The notes under the pieces are model-generated. The model was given only the letters and a program-made list of their open reading frames with translations. It made no database searches and was not told where the DNA came from. From Farysia itapuensis (Eukaryota; Basidiomycota; Ustilaginomycetes; Ustilaginales; Ustilaginaceae): DNA of 64,000 nucleotides. The position numbers and the translations under genes were made by a program. Location: NCBI GenBank assembly GCA_023212645.1, contig JALBYC010000028.1, forward strand, positions 1-64,000, given 5' to 3'. Each line of letters begins with the position of its first letter. Position 1 is the first letter of the stretch. Positions 9,909 through 19,719 of this stretch are shown one piece after another.

Positions 9909-11777
9909 ATGGCGCTGATGGATGCACGAAGGCATCTCGACCAGCCAGATACATCCGCCTGGTTTGCTCCATCTAGCAGCAGCAGCAGCAGCGACACTTT
10001 GCCCACGAGGGGGGAGGGCGAGTTGCAGCAGAGGTATGCTGAGGCGCTCTGGCTGGGCGAGTTTCATACTTCGCTCGACGATTTCCTCGACTACTCGACG
10101 CAGTGGGAGCATCTGGATACGGCGGAATTGGTGGAAGTGATCGTGTCGTTGTCTACGCTGGTGCTTCCCCGACAAACTGTGCGTGAAAGGCATAATGCTT
10201 CCGTGCGATTGCTTCGTGGGTCCCATCAAGGCTCGCATCTTTTCTCGCCGTACGAGGTGACTTTGCTCCACCAAATCGCCCGTCATGGACCAGCAGCACG
10301 CGTATTCAGCACCGACAAGGGCGAAAATAATAGCAGCAGCAGCAGCAGCAGCAGCAGCACGACGACGCACAGACAGTTGGCGCACCAGTGGGCGCAAGCC
10401 ATGGAAAGCCGCGAATTCCAACTGCAGATTCTCCTCACCCTCTTTCTCCTGCACGTCGCTTCACGCCAGCCTAAAGCGGTGGAGGAAGCGCGCGACAGCC
10501 TGGTCGGTACAGCGACAGCGTGCGATGCACCTCACGATACGGACGAGACGACTGGGGCGAAACAACAGCAGCAGCAGCGACGACGAGGTCGAAAGCTGGA
10601 CAAGCCGAAACGCTATCCCGGTCCTACCGACGGCTACCTGGACGATGCCGTCGCGGCGGAAGACGGGGACGATTTCGCATGGATCCGACGGCCCCGCAAA
10701 CGACATCTGACCGGGATGTCGCAGGAAGATCTCGGTGGGAATGGCAAGCATCCAGACGTGCTTGAAATGCACGGTGGGCAGGTGCTGGATGTAGAGCACC
10801 TGAGCCGACGACTGGAAGCGTTGACGGACAACCTGTGTCTGAGTCAGGTCACGGCCGGAATGGCGTCTGACCTTGCTGACCTGCTTGGCGAGACACCGGA
10901 GGCGGAGGGTGATTCCGCCTGTGCGGTGTACTTTGGCTCGGCTGTGCGCAAGATAGCGCAGTACGACGAGATGGATGATGCCCAGTGGCTATGTGCCAAA
11001 GTAGTTGAGCCACGATTCGGAACGACGCTGCCACGACAATGTGCCCTGTTCCGGAGCAAATGCTTTGTCTCACTCCAGACGGGCTTGACGACGCCAGCGC
11101 GACCGATGCGCAAGCAGCCGACGTCGCGCAAGACAGGCGATCTACCCACCAGTAGTGGAGGAGGAGGTGGGGCCACCGCTGGTGCCGTTGGGCTTTCCCA
11201 CGTGCTGGAACGCGAGCAGGCGGGACGGATCAAGATGATGCGTGCCAAAGCGGGAGCTGCACCGTCGGCCATATTGGGCAGGGGACGAGAGGTAGATATG
11301 ACCCGACGTCTCGCACGCAGCGTCAGTGCCGGGTCTGGACTGCTCAAACCCGACTCCTCGCTCTCCCTCTCGCAACTCGACAGCGGAGGAATCGCTAGTC
11401 AGAGAAGCTTTTCCGGCATTCTACCATCCTCACACCGCTCACACCGCAAACCACTCTCCACACAACGCATCGTCCCAACCAGCAGCCAGGTCGTTTGCAT
11501 CAGCAGTCCCGAGAAAGCTGCGTCCAAGCAGTCCAGTCGGCTTCTCGTTCTCTCCACCCCTCACAAGACACGCGATCCGCATCACCCGCGTCTAGTCCTA
11601 CTCCCGGAAACACCGCCCATGTCATCATCATCACGCTATCTCGGCAGCAGCAGCAGCGCTTCCGCCAAGAATGGTCTTGGAAGCCGTTCGGCCTCGTTTG
11701 GCGGCCTTTTCCACCGACCTTCGCGCAGTCCCCGTTCAGCTTCTCCCATCGCCTTTGGCTCTGATGTCGAAAATTGA
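9909..11777 (+). CDS. Putative Sld3/Treslin-like DNA replication initiation factor
   Basis: The 622-residue protein has no signal peptide or membrane helix and has poly-Ser tracts. Near residue 166 it reads SREFQLQILLTLFLLHV, which resembles the RE-x-QLQ helix of the Sld3/Treslin (Cdc45-binding) domain. Near 290-375 a segment with LTDNLCLSQ, then LCAKVVEPRFGTTLP, resembles the end of that domain, where family members usually read LCIWQ and a late VV-P-(F/Y) segment. The C-terminal 250 residues are Ser-rich and disordered with many SP/TP-like sites, as expected for a CDK-regulated factor that binds Dpb11. The promoter carries clustered MluI boxes. The start is ATG 9909, since TTG lies just upstream. 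The family call rests on remembered motifs, so it needs a profile search; otherwise the gene is an orphan. Confidence 0.55.
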   Translation: MALMDARRHLDQPDTSAWFAPSSSSSSSDTLPTRGEGELQQRYAEALWLGEFHTSLDDFLDYSTQWEHLDTAELVEVIVSLSTLVLPRQTVRERHNASVRLLRGSHQGSHLFSPYEVTLLHQIARHGPAARVFSTDKGENNSSSSSSSSSTTTHRQLAHQWAQAMESREFQLQILLTLFLLHVASRQPKAVEEARDSLVGTATACDAPHDTDETTGAKQQQQQRRRGRKLDKPKRYPGPTDGYLDDAVAAEDGDDFAWIRRPRKRHLTGMSQEDLGGNGKHPDVLEMHGGQVLDVEHLSRRLEALTDNLCLSQVTAGMASDLADLLGETPEAEGDSACAVYFGSAVRKIAQYDEMDDAQWLCAKVVEPRFGTTLPRQCALFRSKCFVSLQTGLTTPARPMRKQPTSRKTGDLPTSSGGGGGATAGAVGLSHVLEREQAGRIKMMRAKAGAAPSAILGRGREVDMTRRLARSVSAGSGLLKPDSSLSLSQLDSGGIASQRSFSGILPSSHRSHRKPLSTQRIVPTSSQVVCISSPEKAASKQSSRLLVLSTPHKTRDPHHPRLVLLPETPPMSSSSRYLGSSSSASAKNGLGSRSASFGGLFHRPSRSPRSASPIAFGSDVEN

Positions 11778-12091
11778 AAACTAGCGAGACTGTCTGATCT
11801 AACAATCAAGCACGTGATCATTGTTTGTACCTCGCGTGGCTAAGACGCGCCCTCTCTGTTGACTGCGAGTCAATTGCTTGGCTCCGCTCTATACTCGTGT
11901 GGGTGGGGACCGTACTCGAGGGAATGCATGTGAGCGAGTGTAACGCAATGCAGCAGTAGCGAATAAAAGGGGAAAGGCGCGTGCGCTCTCTGGAGGCTGT
12001 GTGGGGGGGGGGACGTTGCAGTGTTTCGGTAGATGTTGAAGGCTGTCAAAACACGCGAAATTTAGTGGGAAATGTCACGACGGCTGATGGG
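11778..12091. other. Intergenic promoter region before the Bud4-like gene
   Basis: This 314-base spacer has no coding frame I can support. It presumably contains the 3-prime end of the Sld3-like transcript and the promoter of the Bud4-like gene. A run of ten G lies at 12003-12012. The open frame upstream of ATG 12092 starts only from GTG at 11981 and its translation does not look conserved, so I treat it as 5-prime UTR. Confidence 0.5.
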
Positions 12092-15000
12092 ATGAGCACA
12101 ACCACCATGATGGAACAGCAGCAGCAACAGCTTACTACCTCTGTCAGTCCAAGTACGACACCCGGGTGGTCACCTTTACGAACTGCCAAGAAATCACCCT
12201 CCTCTTCCTCGACAGCGATGACGGCTGCACCGGTGGAGCATCCTTCGTTGCAGAGTCCCAAGCAGGTCACGCAGAACTTCAAGGCGTTGCGCACCCACGG
12301 TCTTGTCTCGAACAGTATTTTCAAGCAGACCGACAGTCCTACGATGACAATGACTTCGCCACTGACGATCTCGCCCAAGAAACCACGAGATGTATCGTCG
12401 CCCACACCTACCAATCAACGACGAGCAAGTATAGACAAACACACCATACTCGACGAGAACGACAGTCCGCTCCCCGGCAGCAGCAGTGGTAGTGGGAAGG
12501 GGGGTGAGCGGAAAGTCGCGCGCAAAAGTCTCGGCAGACTGCACGAATCGCACTACGTCTCCAACTCAGTCTTCCGCAGCAGCAGTGGTAGCAGCGGTAC
12601 TGACGAAGCGACGAGTCAAGTGCAGACACCGCCGATGTTGTCGAAAGGTCTACTGACGTCGAATCGACTGCACGGGCCGCGGAACATGGACTTCACTACC
12701 CCAACCGGCTCGCCTTGCAACAACGCTGTTGCTGCATCGCCTACGCGCAAAGAGCGCCGCAAGACGGTTACGTTTGACGAGATCCTCGACGTGCAGGAGT
12801 TCGAGCACGAGGTCAGTTTCGACACCATGCATGGCATCGATGACGAGGAGGAGGAGGAGCGGGAGCTGAAAGTGGTGAATGTCAGCATGCCGGTCGAAGT
12901 GGCGTCGTCTGTATCGTCGGTTGATTCCGAGCCGGAGCTCGACGTCTCCCGCGACGACGAGGAGGATACCAGCCGGGATACGTCTTCCGCTGAGGGACCG
13001 CCGAGTCCCGGTGCTCGTGGTGGAGGTAGTGATGCGGGCTGCTTGCGTCTCTCCGCCGCCGAGCGGGTGGATAGTATGATGGACGAACTGCTGAGTCAAG
13101 ACATTCTCACCCAACAACCTCTGCTGCCAGCGTGGACTCCGCTCGACCTCAACGTCGACGTCAAACCCACCGAGCCACTCAGCTTTACCGGCACGGACAC
13201 GCTGAATCGCAGCCAGACTCAGCCGCAGATTGCCCCTGCGCCAACTTCCTCCCCCGCTGTGGGCAGGAGCGGCAGTGCAAGGCCGCACATTTCCAGAGAC
13301 GCCATCTTGCAGCGTGTCGCGCGGGAAAAGGCAGCTGCGATACAGGTGCGTACGCCGACACGCAAACCACGCGGGAGCGAGCCCGCCGTCGCCATCACCG
13401 CCGCCGCCGCCGTCGCCGAGCGCGAGTACAGGCCAGTACCGGCTCCGAGCCCCGTCAAGCACGCTCTGCAACACACCCACGTCCAGAGCCCCTTGGAATC
13501 GCTGGGCACCGAGCTGCAAAACGCCTACCCCTTTACCACTCCCACCAGCCAGACACCAGCACCAGAAGAGCAACCGCAACCTCCACGAGCGGCGCAAAAG
13601 CCACCGCGACGCAAGCGTAGTATGAGCACAAGCGATACACCCATTCTCTTCCACCCCAAAGAGGCACCCACCCAAAGCACCGCACCGACCTTGGCGGCGC
13701 GAAAAAGCATTGGCGCTGATCTGGTGCAGTCGAAATCGGCGCTGGATGCCAGCCTGCAGCGCGCCATCTCGAGCGGGTTCCAGCAGACACTGGAGCAGGA
13801 GCTAAGCAAGATTTACCAACAGGACACGCTGCCGTACAAGGTCAAGGACTGCGGACAATTTCAAGGAGTGGTGGAGGACAAGGTGACGCACTCGGCGACT
13901 GCGGGGGACGTTGATGCGGGCAGGGCGTGGAAGAAACTGCGCCGACCTAGCGATATTCACGAGTACAAGCAGGAGCTGCGGCAACTGCACGAGACGCACC
14001 AGAGCCAGGCACGCCCTGCCCCGGGCAAAGTGTTTGTCCTCGTCGACAGCTTCACCCCACTCGACCTGCCCGTCCCGACCACAGCGCCGACCAAGTTCCA
14101 CTGTATCCTCGATAACGGTCTGCACATGGTCAAGACTGCCACTGTGGCGCTCCGCCCCGGTCGTGGCAACGCCAGCCCCATCGGGCAAGAGTTTGAGCTG
14201 ATTCAGCATCGAAATCTCGAATTCAGCCTGACGTTGGTTGCTCAGCGAGATGCGCATCTGGTAGAGCCAAGTCGTGCCACCGCCTCGCCCAGCCGCAAGG
14301 AGCAGCACACGAGCCCGACGCTCAAAGGTCTTAGCCGCTTCTTCAGCAGTCCCAAGAAACAAGCCTTGCGACGAGTCGAACAGCAGCAGGAGCGTGCAGC
14401 GCCGTCGTCGTCGTTGCGTGGGGAAGCGATGCTGGCCTACATGAACCGCGAGGGCGCGTTTGGACGTACGGCGATTGTGTTTGAACAGGTGGCATCGCAG
14501 TGTTTCGCGCAGTGTCTTGTGCTGGATCTGCCGGTGCACGGGGTGTCGAACACGGCCATGAGCATGTCGTCGGGCCCTTCGTCGAGCTTGGCCTCGCGCT
14601 CTGGTGCTACGGGGGAGCCCATGCGTGCGAATCTGGACAAAGTCCGCGGAACGCTGCGATTGAAACTCTTCTACCTGCCGCCATTGGGCAGCGTAGTACC
14701 ACGAGAGGGACTGCCGGAGAATCTGGCCGAGTGTATACGCGGGATGCAGGATGCAGCATGGCACCGCTCTGCTGAGCCGTGGTTGAGTGGTACGCTAACC
14801 CAGTTGGGTGGTGACTGCACAAGCTGGCGACGACGCCCGATCAAAGCCCAAGGCCAGTTCCTCATCTGCTTCAGCACAGTGACGAAAAAACCAACGGTCA
14901 AGATCGACCTGTCGAAAGCAGTGTGCGTGGAAGAAGTCGGGAACCACCTTGCGTCCGGATCGTCCGTGTCGATGGGGCTTGCAAGTTCGAGGGCGGCGAG

Positions 15001-15676
15001 TCAGTTGACGTTGACGAGGACGATGGCGTCGCGCACGACCGTCGGCAGCGCGCTGCTAGCCGGCGAGGAGGAAGACGCAGATGCCAACTACCACGTCGAC
15101 CGCTCCTTCCGCATCACTTTCAGCGATGGCGAACGCATACAGTTCTTCGCCGACACCGAGGAGGAGAAGGCGAAATGGGTGCAGGTGCTGAGCGACGTGA
15201 TTGACAACGAGGTGCCTGCCAACCCACTCTGGGCACAAGCCGTGCTCGAACTGCACCAAGCCCAAACCCTGCCCGCGACCGCAGTGGTGCAACGAAAGCC
15301 AGGCCAGCCATCGACGCAGTCTCAGCGCCTTACCTCTACCGTCGTCGAAGAAGACGAGGGAGACAACACCGCCCCTCCCACGCCGCAAAAAGCGATCCGT
15401 CACAAACGCTCCCAGTCAGCCATTGTCAGCAGCAGCTCACCGATGACCAGCCGCACTGCTGCTCGTATCCCCCCGCCTCCTGCTGCTGCGGACATTGTGC
15501 TCTCGACACGCACGTCGAGTACGATGCTCGCCTCTCCGCGCCGAACGGCCGCATCCGAGATCCGCGTCACGGTCAACGACCCAAGCAACCGCGCTGCATT
15601 CGACCGACTCAAACGTGCGGGCCACCACCGCTCACGCACTGAAGACCTGACTGCCACTGCTTCCCGACGTTACTGA
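12092..15676 (+). CDS. Bud4/anillin-like septation protein with PH domain
   Basis: The 1194-residue product has a long, disordered Ser/Pro/Thr-rich N-terminal half with basic patches and an acidic stretch. It then carries an anillin-homology-like beta-rich region from about 617 (SDIHEYKQELRQL, then GKVFVLVDSF and KFHCILDNGLH) and a C-terminal PH domain at about 895-1040 ending in EEKAKWVQVLSDVID. This order is that of Bud4 (budding yeast) and Mid2 (fission yeast), which organise septins and the division site at the cortex. The length is close to the family. I chose ATG 12092 because the upstream extension opens only from GTG. Some inserts in the PH region are low complexity. Orthology to Bud4 is inferred from architecture. 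Confidence 0.75.
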   Translation: MSTTTMMEQQQQQLTTSVSPSTTPGWSPLRTAKKSPSSSSTAMTAAPVEHPSLQSPKQVTQNFKALRTHGLVSNSIFKQTDSPTMTMTSPLTISPKKPRDVSSPTPTNQRRASIDKHTILDENDSPLPGSSSGSGKGGERKVARKSLGRLHESHYVSNSVFRSSSGSSGTDEATSQVQTPPMLSKGLLTSNRLHGPRNMDFTTPTGSPCNNAVAASPTRKERRKTVTFDEILDVQEFEHEVSFDTMHGIDDEEEEERELKVVNVSMPVEVASSVSSVDSEPELDVSRDDEEDTSRDTSSAEGPPSPGARGGGSDAGCLRLSAAERVDSMMDELLSQDILTQQPLLPAWTPLDLNVDVKPTEPLSFTGTDTLNRSQTQPQIAPAPTSSPAVGRSGSARPHISRDAILQRVAREKAAAIQVRTPTRKPRGSEPAVAITAAAAVAEREYRPVPAPSPVKHALQHTHVQSPLESLGTELQNAYPFTTPTSQTPAPEEQPQPPRAAQKPPRRKRSMSTSDTPILFHPKEAPTQSTAPTLAARKSIGADLVQSKSALDASLQRAISSGFQQTLEQELSKIYQQDTLPYKVKDCGQFQGVVEDKVTHSATAGDVDAGRAWKKLRRPSDIHEYKQELRQLHETHQSQARPAPGKVFVLVDSFTPLDLPVPTTAPTKFHCILDNGLHMVKTATVALRPGRGNASPIGQEFELIQHRNLEFSLTLVAQRDAHLVEPSRATASPSRKEQHTSPTLKGLSRFFSSPKKQALRRVEQQQERAAPSSSLRGEAMLAYMNREGAFGRTAIVFEQVASQCFAQCLVLDLPVHGVSNTAMSMSSGPSSSLASRSGATGEPMRANLDKVRGTLRLKLFYLPPLGSVVPREGLPENLAECIRGMQDAAWHRSAEPWLSGTLTQLGGDCTSWRRRPIKAQGQFLICFSTVTKKPTVKIDLSKAVCVEEVGNHLASGSSVSMGLASSRAASQLTLTRTMASRTTVGSALLAGEEEDADANYHVDRSFRITFSDGERIQFFADTEEEKAKWVQVLSDVIDNEVPANPLWAQAVLELHQAQTLPATAVVQRKPGQPSTQSQRLTSTVVEEDEGDNTAPPTPQKAIRHKRSQSAIVSSSSPMTSRTAARIPPPPAAADIVLSTRTSSTMLASPRRTAASEIRVTVNDPSNRAAFDRLKRAGHHRSRTEDLTATASRRY

Positions 15677-15838
15677 CTAGCGCACTAGCTAGTAGCTCGC
15701 CATCAGAACTGCAATCTTACAAATGAGACTGTTTGCGTAGATCTAACATGGCTGTGCGCTAAAATGGAAGATGGAAGAAAACTCTCTTTTCCTGTGTGAA
15801 GCGGGTTGCTACCTTCCCCAACCAGTATACCCGCCTCA

Positions 15839-17509
15839 ATGTCGCTCAAAGTACCACGCGCAGGTGGGCCGAACCTGTTCAAGGAAGGGTACAAGCAGTT
15901 CCAGGGGATCGAGGAGGCCGTGTTGCGCAATATCCAGGCGGTCAATGAACTGTCTGAGATTGTGCGGACGAGTTTTGGACCGAATGGACGCAACAAGATG
16001 GTCATCAACCACTTGGAGCGGCTCTTTGTCACGTCGGATGCGGCGACCATTATCCGCGAGTTGGATGTGGTGCATCCAGCGGCCAAGCTGTTGGTCATGG
16101 CGAGTCAGCAGCAGGAGTCGGAGATGGGCGATGCTACCAATCTCGTCCTTATTTTTGCAGGAGAGCTGCTCAAGAAGGCCGAGTACTTGATCACCATGGG
16201 TTTGCATCCCACCGAGATCTTGCAGGGCTACGAGGTGGCGAGGGACAAGTGTCTGGCGGAGCTGGAGCAGTTATCGGTTGCGACGCTTACCAGTCCACCC
16301 ACCGCGCAGAGTTTGGCGCTCGCTCTGCGCCCTTGTCTTGCCAGCAAGCAGTACGGCCACGAAGACCTGCTAGCACCGCTAGTGGCCGAGGCCGTCGCCA
16401 TGGTTCTGCCCACCAACAGTAAGAATGCGCTCGCCGACTTTAGCGTGGACAATGTTCGTGTCGTCAAAATCATGGGCGGCGCACTGGCACAGAGCAAAGT
16501 GGTCCGAGGCATGGTCTTTGGCCGTGAACCGGAAGGCGTCATTAAGAAAATCAGCGGTGGCGCCAAAGTAGGCGTCTACACGTGCGGCATGGACATTTCC
16601 CAGACCGAAACCAAGGGCACCGTCCTCCTCAACAACGCCGACGAACTGAGCAAGTTCAGCCGTGGCGAAGAGCAACAGCTGGAAAAGTACTTTCGCGAGA
16701 TTGCCGACAGTGGCGTCAAAGTGGTGGTGACCCAGTCGGCGGTGGGAGAGTTGGCACTGCACTACCTGAACCGGTTTGGTATTCTGGTCATCAAGATTCT
16801 GAGCAAGTTTGAGCTGCGACGTCTCTGTCGTCTGCTTGGTGCTACTCCCTTGGCACGACTTGGCGCGCCGCTGCCGGAAGAAGCAGGATGGATCGACACC
16901 ATTGACACGACGGAAATCGGTGGCGATCGCGTCACCGTGTTTAAGCAGGAGGATGGTCAACCCGGTGGGAAAGCCAAGCCCAAGATGTGCACCGTTGTGC
17001 TTCGCGGAGCGACGTCGAATCTGCTCGACGATGTGGAACGTGCGATTGACGACGGCGTGAATGTAATCAAGTCACTGACGCGCGATCCACGTCTGGTCCC
17101 AGGCGCTGGTGCTACCGAACTCGAACTCGCCAAACGTATCTCTACCCTCGGCGACAAGACTGCCGGTCTCAACCAGCATTCCATCAAGAAATTCGCCCAG
17201 GCTCTCGAAGTAATTCCGCGCACTCTTGCTGAAAACGCCGGTTTAGACGCTACCGAAATTCTCTCGCGTCTCTACGCAAAACACGCTCACCCCAACAGCG
17301 CCGATATCGGCGTCGACATTGAGAACGAATCCGACGGAACCCTCTCCACCACCGACAGCCAGACCTACGACGTCCTAGCGGCAAAGTACTGGGCCATCCG
17401 CTACGCCACCGGCGCAGCCATCTCCATTCTCTCCGTCGACTCCATCATCATGTCCAAACCCGCCGGCATCAAAGCACCCAAAGCGAACCCCAACTGGGAC
17501 GACGACTAG
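15839..17509 (+). CDS. CCT8: T-complex chaperonin subunit theta
   Basis: The 556-residue protein begins MSLKVPRAGGPNLFKEGYK, a theta-specific N-terminus, and has the group II chaperonin signatures FGPNGRNKMVIN, the GDATN nucleotide loop and GAGATELELAKRI near the C-terminus. It is one of eight subunits of the cytosolic TRiC/CCT ring, which folds actin, tubulin and other proteins using ATP. The length matches the family (about 550). ATG 15839 is used; the frame extends upstream only to TTG. The GD-G-T motif of most chaperonins reads GDAT here, a small deviation. The gene is single exon, followed 112 bases later by the convergent protease gene. Confidence 0.95.
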   Translation: MSLKVPRAGGPNLFKEGYKQFQGIEEAVLRNIQAVNELSEIVRTSFGPNGRNKMVINHLERLFVTSDAATIIRELDVVHPAAKLLVMASQQQESEMGDATNLVLIFAGELLKKAEYLITMGLHPTEILQGYEVARDKCLAELEQLSVATLTSPPTAQSLALALRPCLASKQYGHEDLLAPLVAEAVAMVLPTNSKNALADFSVDNVRVVKIMGGALAQSKVVRGMVFGREPEGVIKKISGGAKVGVYTCGMDISQTETKGTVLLNNADELSKFSRGEEQQLEKYFREIADSGVKVVVTQSAVGELALHYLNRFGILVIKILSKFELRRLCRLLGATPLARLGAPLPEEAGWIDTIDTTEIGGDRVTVFKQEDGQPGGKAKPKMCTVVLRGATSNLLDDVERAIDDGVNVIKSLTRDPRLVPGAGATELELAKRISTLGDKTAGLNQHSIKKFAQALEVIPRTLAENAGLDATEILSRLYAKHAHPNSADIGVDIENESDGTLSTTDSQTYDVLAAKYWAIRYATGAAISILSVDSIIMSKPAGIKAPKANPNWDDD

Positions 17510-17621
17510 CACATTCCACACACACACACAAACCGCACAAGTGTACAAAAACGAATTGAGATTGTGTGCACAGCGCGAGGAGAAATGCTAGGGAACTGAG
17601 GGTGGGGCGGAAGAACAAAAA

Positions 17622-19226
17622 TTAGGCGGAAGTGGCGTTGTTAAAGGCGAGCTTGTTGACAGTGTCGGCGTCGAGACCGGTGAGAATGCCTGGCGAGGCG
17701 AGCTTGATGAGCGCCTTTTTCAGCTCGGCAGTAGACAGGACGCTGTCAATGTCTGGCTTGGCTGCATCCTGGGCAAAGAAGCCAGTGACACTGCTCACCA
17801 GGTCGAGTGCCATGGCCGGCAGAGGCATGACGCTCGAAAGCTTCGAGGCCAGCGAGTCCTCGACCTCGGCCATCGACGAGACGTCGTCTAGCGCACTGAT
17901 GGCCGCAAAGTCCTCGGTGCCGTAGATCGAGAGCAGATAGGCGAGCAAGCCGACAATATGCGGGCTCGCCATCGACGTGCCGGAAATCGTGTTGACCGAC
18001 GTGTTGCCCGTGTTCCAGGTGGACAAGATGTTGAGACCTGGGGCGAAAATGTCGACGCACTTGCCCTTGTTGGAAAAGTAGGCCCGCTCGTCCTGCACGG
18101 TAGAAGCACCGACAGTCACCGGGTTGGTCGCGCCGGCGGGCGAGACGTTGCAGGCATCCTGGTTCTCGTTACCCGCAGCAACGCCAAAGTGCATACCGCT
18201 CGTCACCGCACCGTTGACGGCCTTGTCCAGCGTAGGCGACTTGCCACCGCCGAGCGACATGTTGGCGACAAAGCCCTTGTGCTTCTTGGCCGCAGCCGAG
18301 GTGGGGTTCTTCTGGTACTGCAGGCTGAGTCGCTTGGCATCCTCCACAGCCCACAGAACACCACCGGTCACGTCCGACATGGAACCGGATCCGCCGGATC
18401 CGAGCACCTTGACAGCAACAAGCTCCGCCTTCTTGGCCACACCGTATTTGCGCGAGCCAATGGTACCGGCGCAGTGCGTTCCGTGACCGTTGCCGTCCTC
18501 GTCGACATCGTTCTGAGGCATCGTCTTGCCCCATCGAGCTCGTCCCTCGAATTCAACATGGTTAATGTTGATACCAGTGTCGATAACATAGGCGGTGACA
18601 CCCTCTCCTCCGTTGCCCTGGTAGGCGTACTTGTTAAACGTGCTGAGACCAAGACGCTTGCGGTGCGAGATACGTGCAAGCCCCCAAGGAGCTCCCTTTT
18701 CAATATCGTAGGCACCCAATTTGGCCGTCGACATGGCCTGGGAAGCAGCCGAGTCAAAATCCGTGTTGACGTCCCACACCTTGTCCTCTGCCTGGGGCAT
18801 GACTTCGACGGAAACGGTGGAGTCCATCTCGACGTACTCCACTTCCGGCTGGGCTCGGATGTAGTTGAGCACATCGTCGGTAAACTTGCCGGCGTAACCC
18901 TGCATGTGACCCTCGAGGTTGTATACATGTCGAATACCATCGGCATCCTCGCCGTGGAAGCTGTTGGCCGAGAGCTGCGCAGAGGAGATCAAGCTCTGGT
19001 GCTGGAAAAAGTCGTTTGTGCTGACGCCTTGCTTGAGGACAATCATGTAGGCACCGGGGATGGTTTCCAGATCCGGATTGGCCATCAGCGGTGCGAAATC
19101 AGTCGAGGGCGAGTATCCGGAAGCACTGGATCCAGGCACAAATGGCTGACGAGCTGGAGCAGCCAGAGTTACGAATGGCAATGAAAGTGCGAGAGCCAAG
19201 AGGCTCAGATATCTGTTTGTATGCAT
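17622..19226 (-). CDS. Subtilisin-like serine protease, proteinase K/cerevisin type (S8A)
   Basis: The 534-residue precursor has a signal peptide (1-22), an inhibitor I9 propeptide (about 58-140) and a peptidase S8 domain. The catalytic triad is visible as Asp216 (AYVIDTGIN), His248 (NGHGTHCAG) and Ser418 (SGTSMASPH), with the oxyanion-hole region AAGNEN near 350-355. It is likely a vacuolar or secreted endoprotease like yeast Prb1 or proteinase K. About 100 residues follow the catalytic serine block, including a roughly 80-residue C-terminal extension with no obvious similarity, which may be a second propeptide. The open frame extends upstream to TTG 19421, but ATG 19226 gives a clean signal peptide. 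It is divergent from the SFC1 carrier gene. Confidence 0.9.
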   Translation of the reverse strand: MHTNRYLSLLALALSLPFVTLAAPARQPFVPGSSASGYSPSTDFAPLMANPDLETIPGAYMIVLKQGVSTNDFFQHQSLISSAQLSANSFHGEDADGIRHVYNLEGHMQGYAGKFTDDVLNYIRAQPEVEYVEMDSTVSVEVMPQAEDKVWDVNTDFDSAASQAMSTAKLGAYDIEKGAPWGLARISHRKRLGLSTFNKYAYQGNGGEGVTAYVIDTGININHVEFEGRARWGKTMPQNDVDEDGNGHGTHCAGTIGSRKYGVAKKAELVAVKVLGSGGSGSMSDVTGGVLWAVEDAKRLSLQYQKNPTSAAAKKHKGFVANMSLGGGKSPTLDKAVNGAVTSGMHFGVAAGNENQDACNVSPAGATNPVTVGASTVQDERAYFSNKGKCVDIFAPGLNILSTWNTGNTSVNTISGTSMASPHIVGLLAYLLSIYGTEDFAAISALDDVSSMAEVEDSLASKLSSVMPLPAMALDLVSSVTGFFAQDAAKPDIDSVLSTAELKKALIKLASPGILTGLDADTVNKLAFNNATSA

Positions 19227-19719
19227 TGTGTGTGGGGAGGGGAGAGATGGATGGAGAGGGGGAGAAAGGAGGGGGGATGGGGCTGAGTATTTGAGGGGCG
19301 TCACTAAACGAGTTGGCCAGGGTCTTATCGCGCACTGCACTGGCTTAGTGTGTGTGCGATTGTGATTGCGCGCTTCAAATGCGGATTCAACTTCAACTCC
19401 ACACGGTCGATCATCGCGCATCCCATCCTATTCAAATCCAACATCGGGGTTTGTATTTGCCAACTACGAACTCTAACTCAGTGTGTGACTTTCCGCTTTA
19501 AGCCAAGTCGCCAACTCTAGCATGCGGCGCCCCTTTGCGATCGGGCCTCCCGATGGGTTTGTGTGCCCGGGGTGGCCGATGCCGATGCCAATTGCGAATG
19601 CGGAGTAGGCGGGCGTGAAAAGGGGGGCAGAGAACCGCTGTGGAAGAAGCCGAATTCAGCCGGTCTCCCTTTCAGTCATCCTCCTCCCCCCCTCTCCGCT
19701 TTCTCAACGTAACCCCATC
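19227..19719. other. Divergent promoter of protease and SFC1 genes
   Basis: This 493-base spacer lies between two start codons pointing outward. No coding frame is convincing. It has pyrimidine-rich tracts before the SFC1 ATG and purine-rich tracts before the protease ATG (seen on the plus strand), typical of fungal core promoters. I did not find a clear match to carbon-source response elements. Confidence 0.5.

Noticed and set aside
17958..19184. Plus-strand frame of 408 codons opposite the subtilisin gene
   Set aside because: It is the reverse shadow of a protease with an intact catalytic triad.
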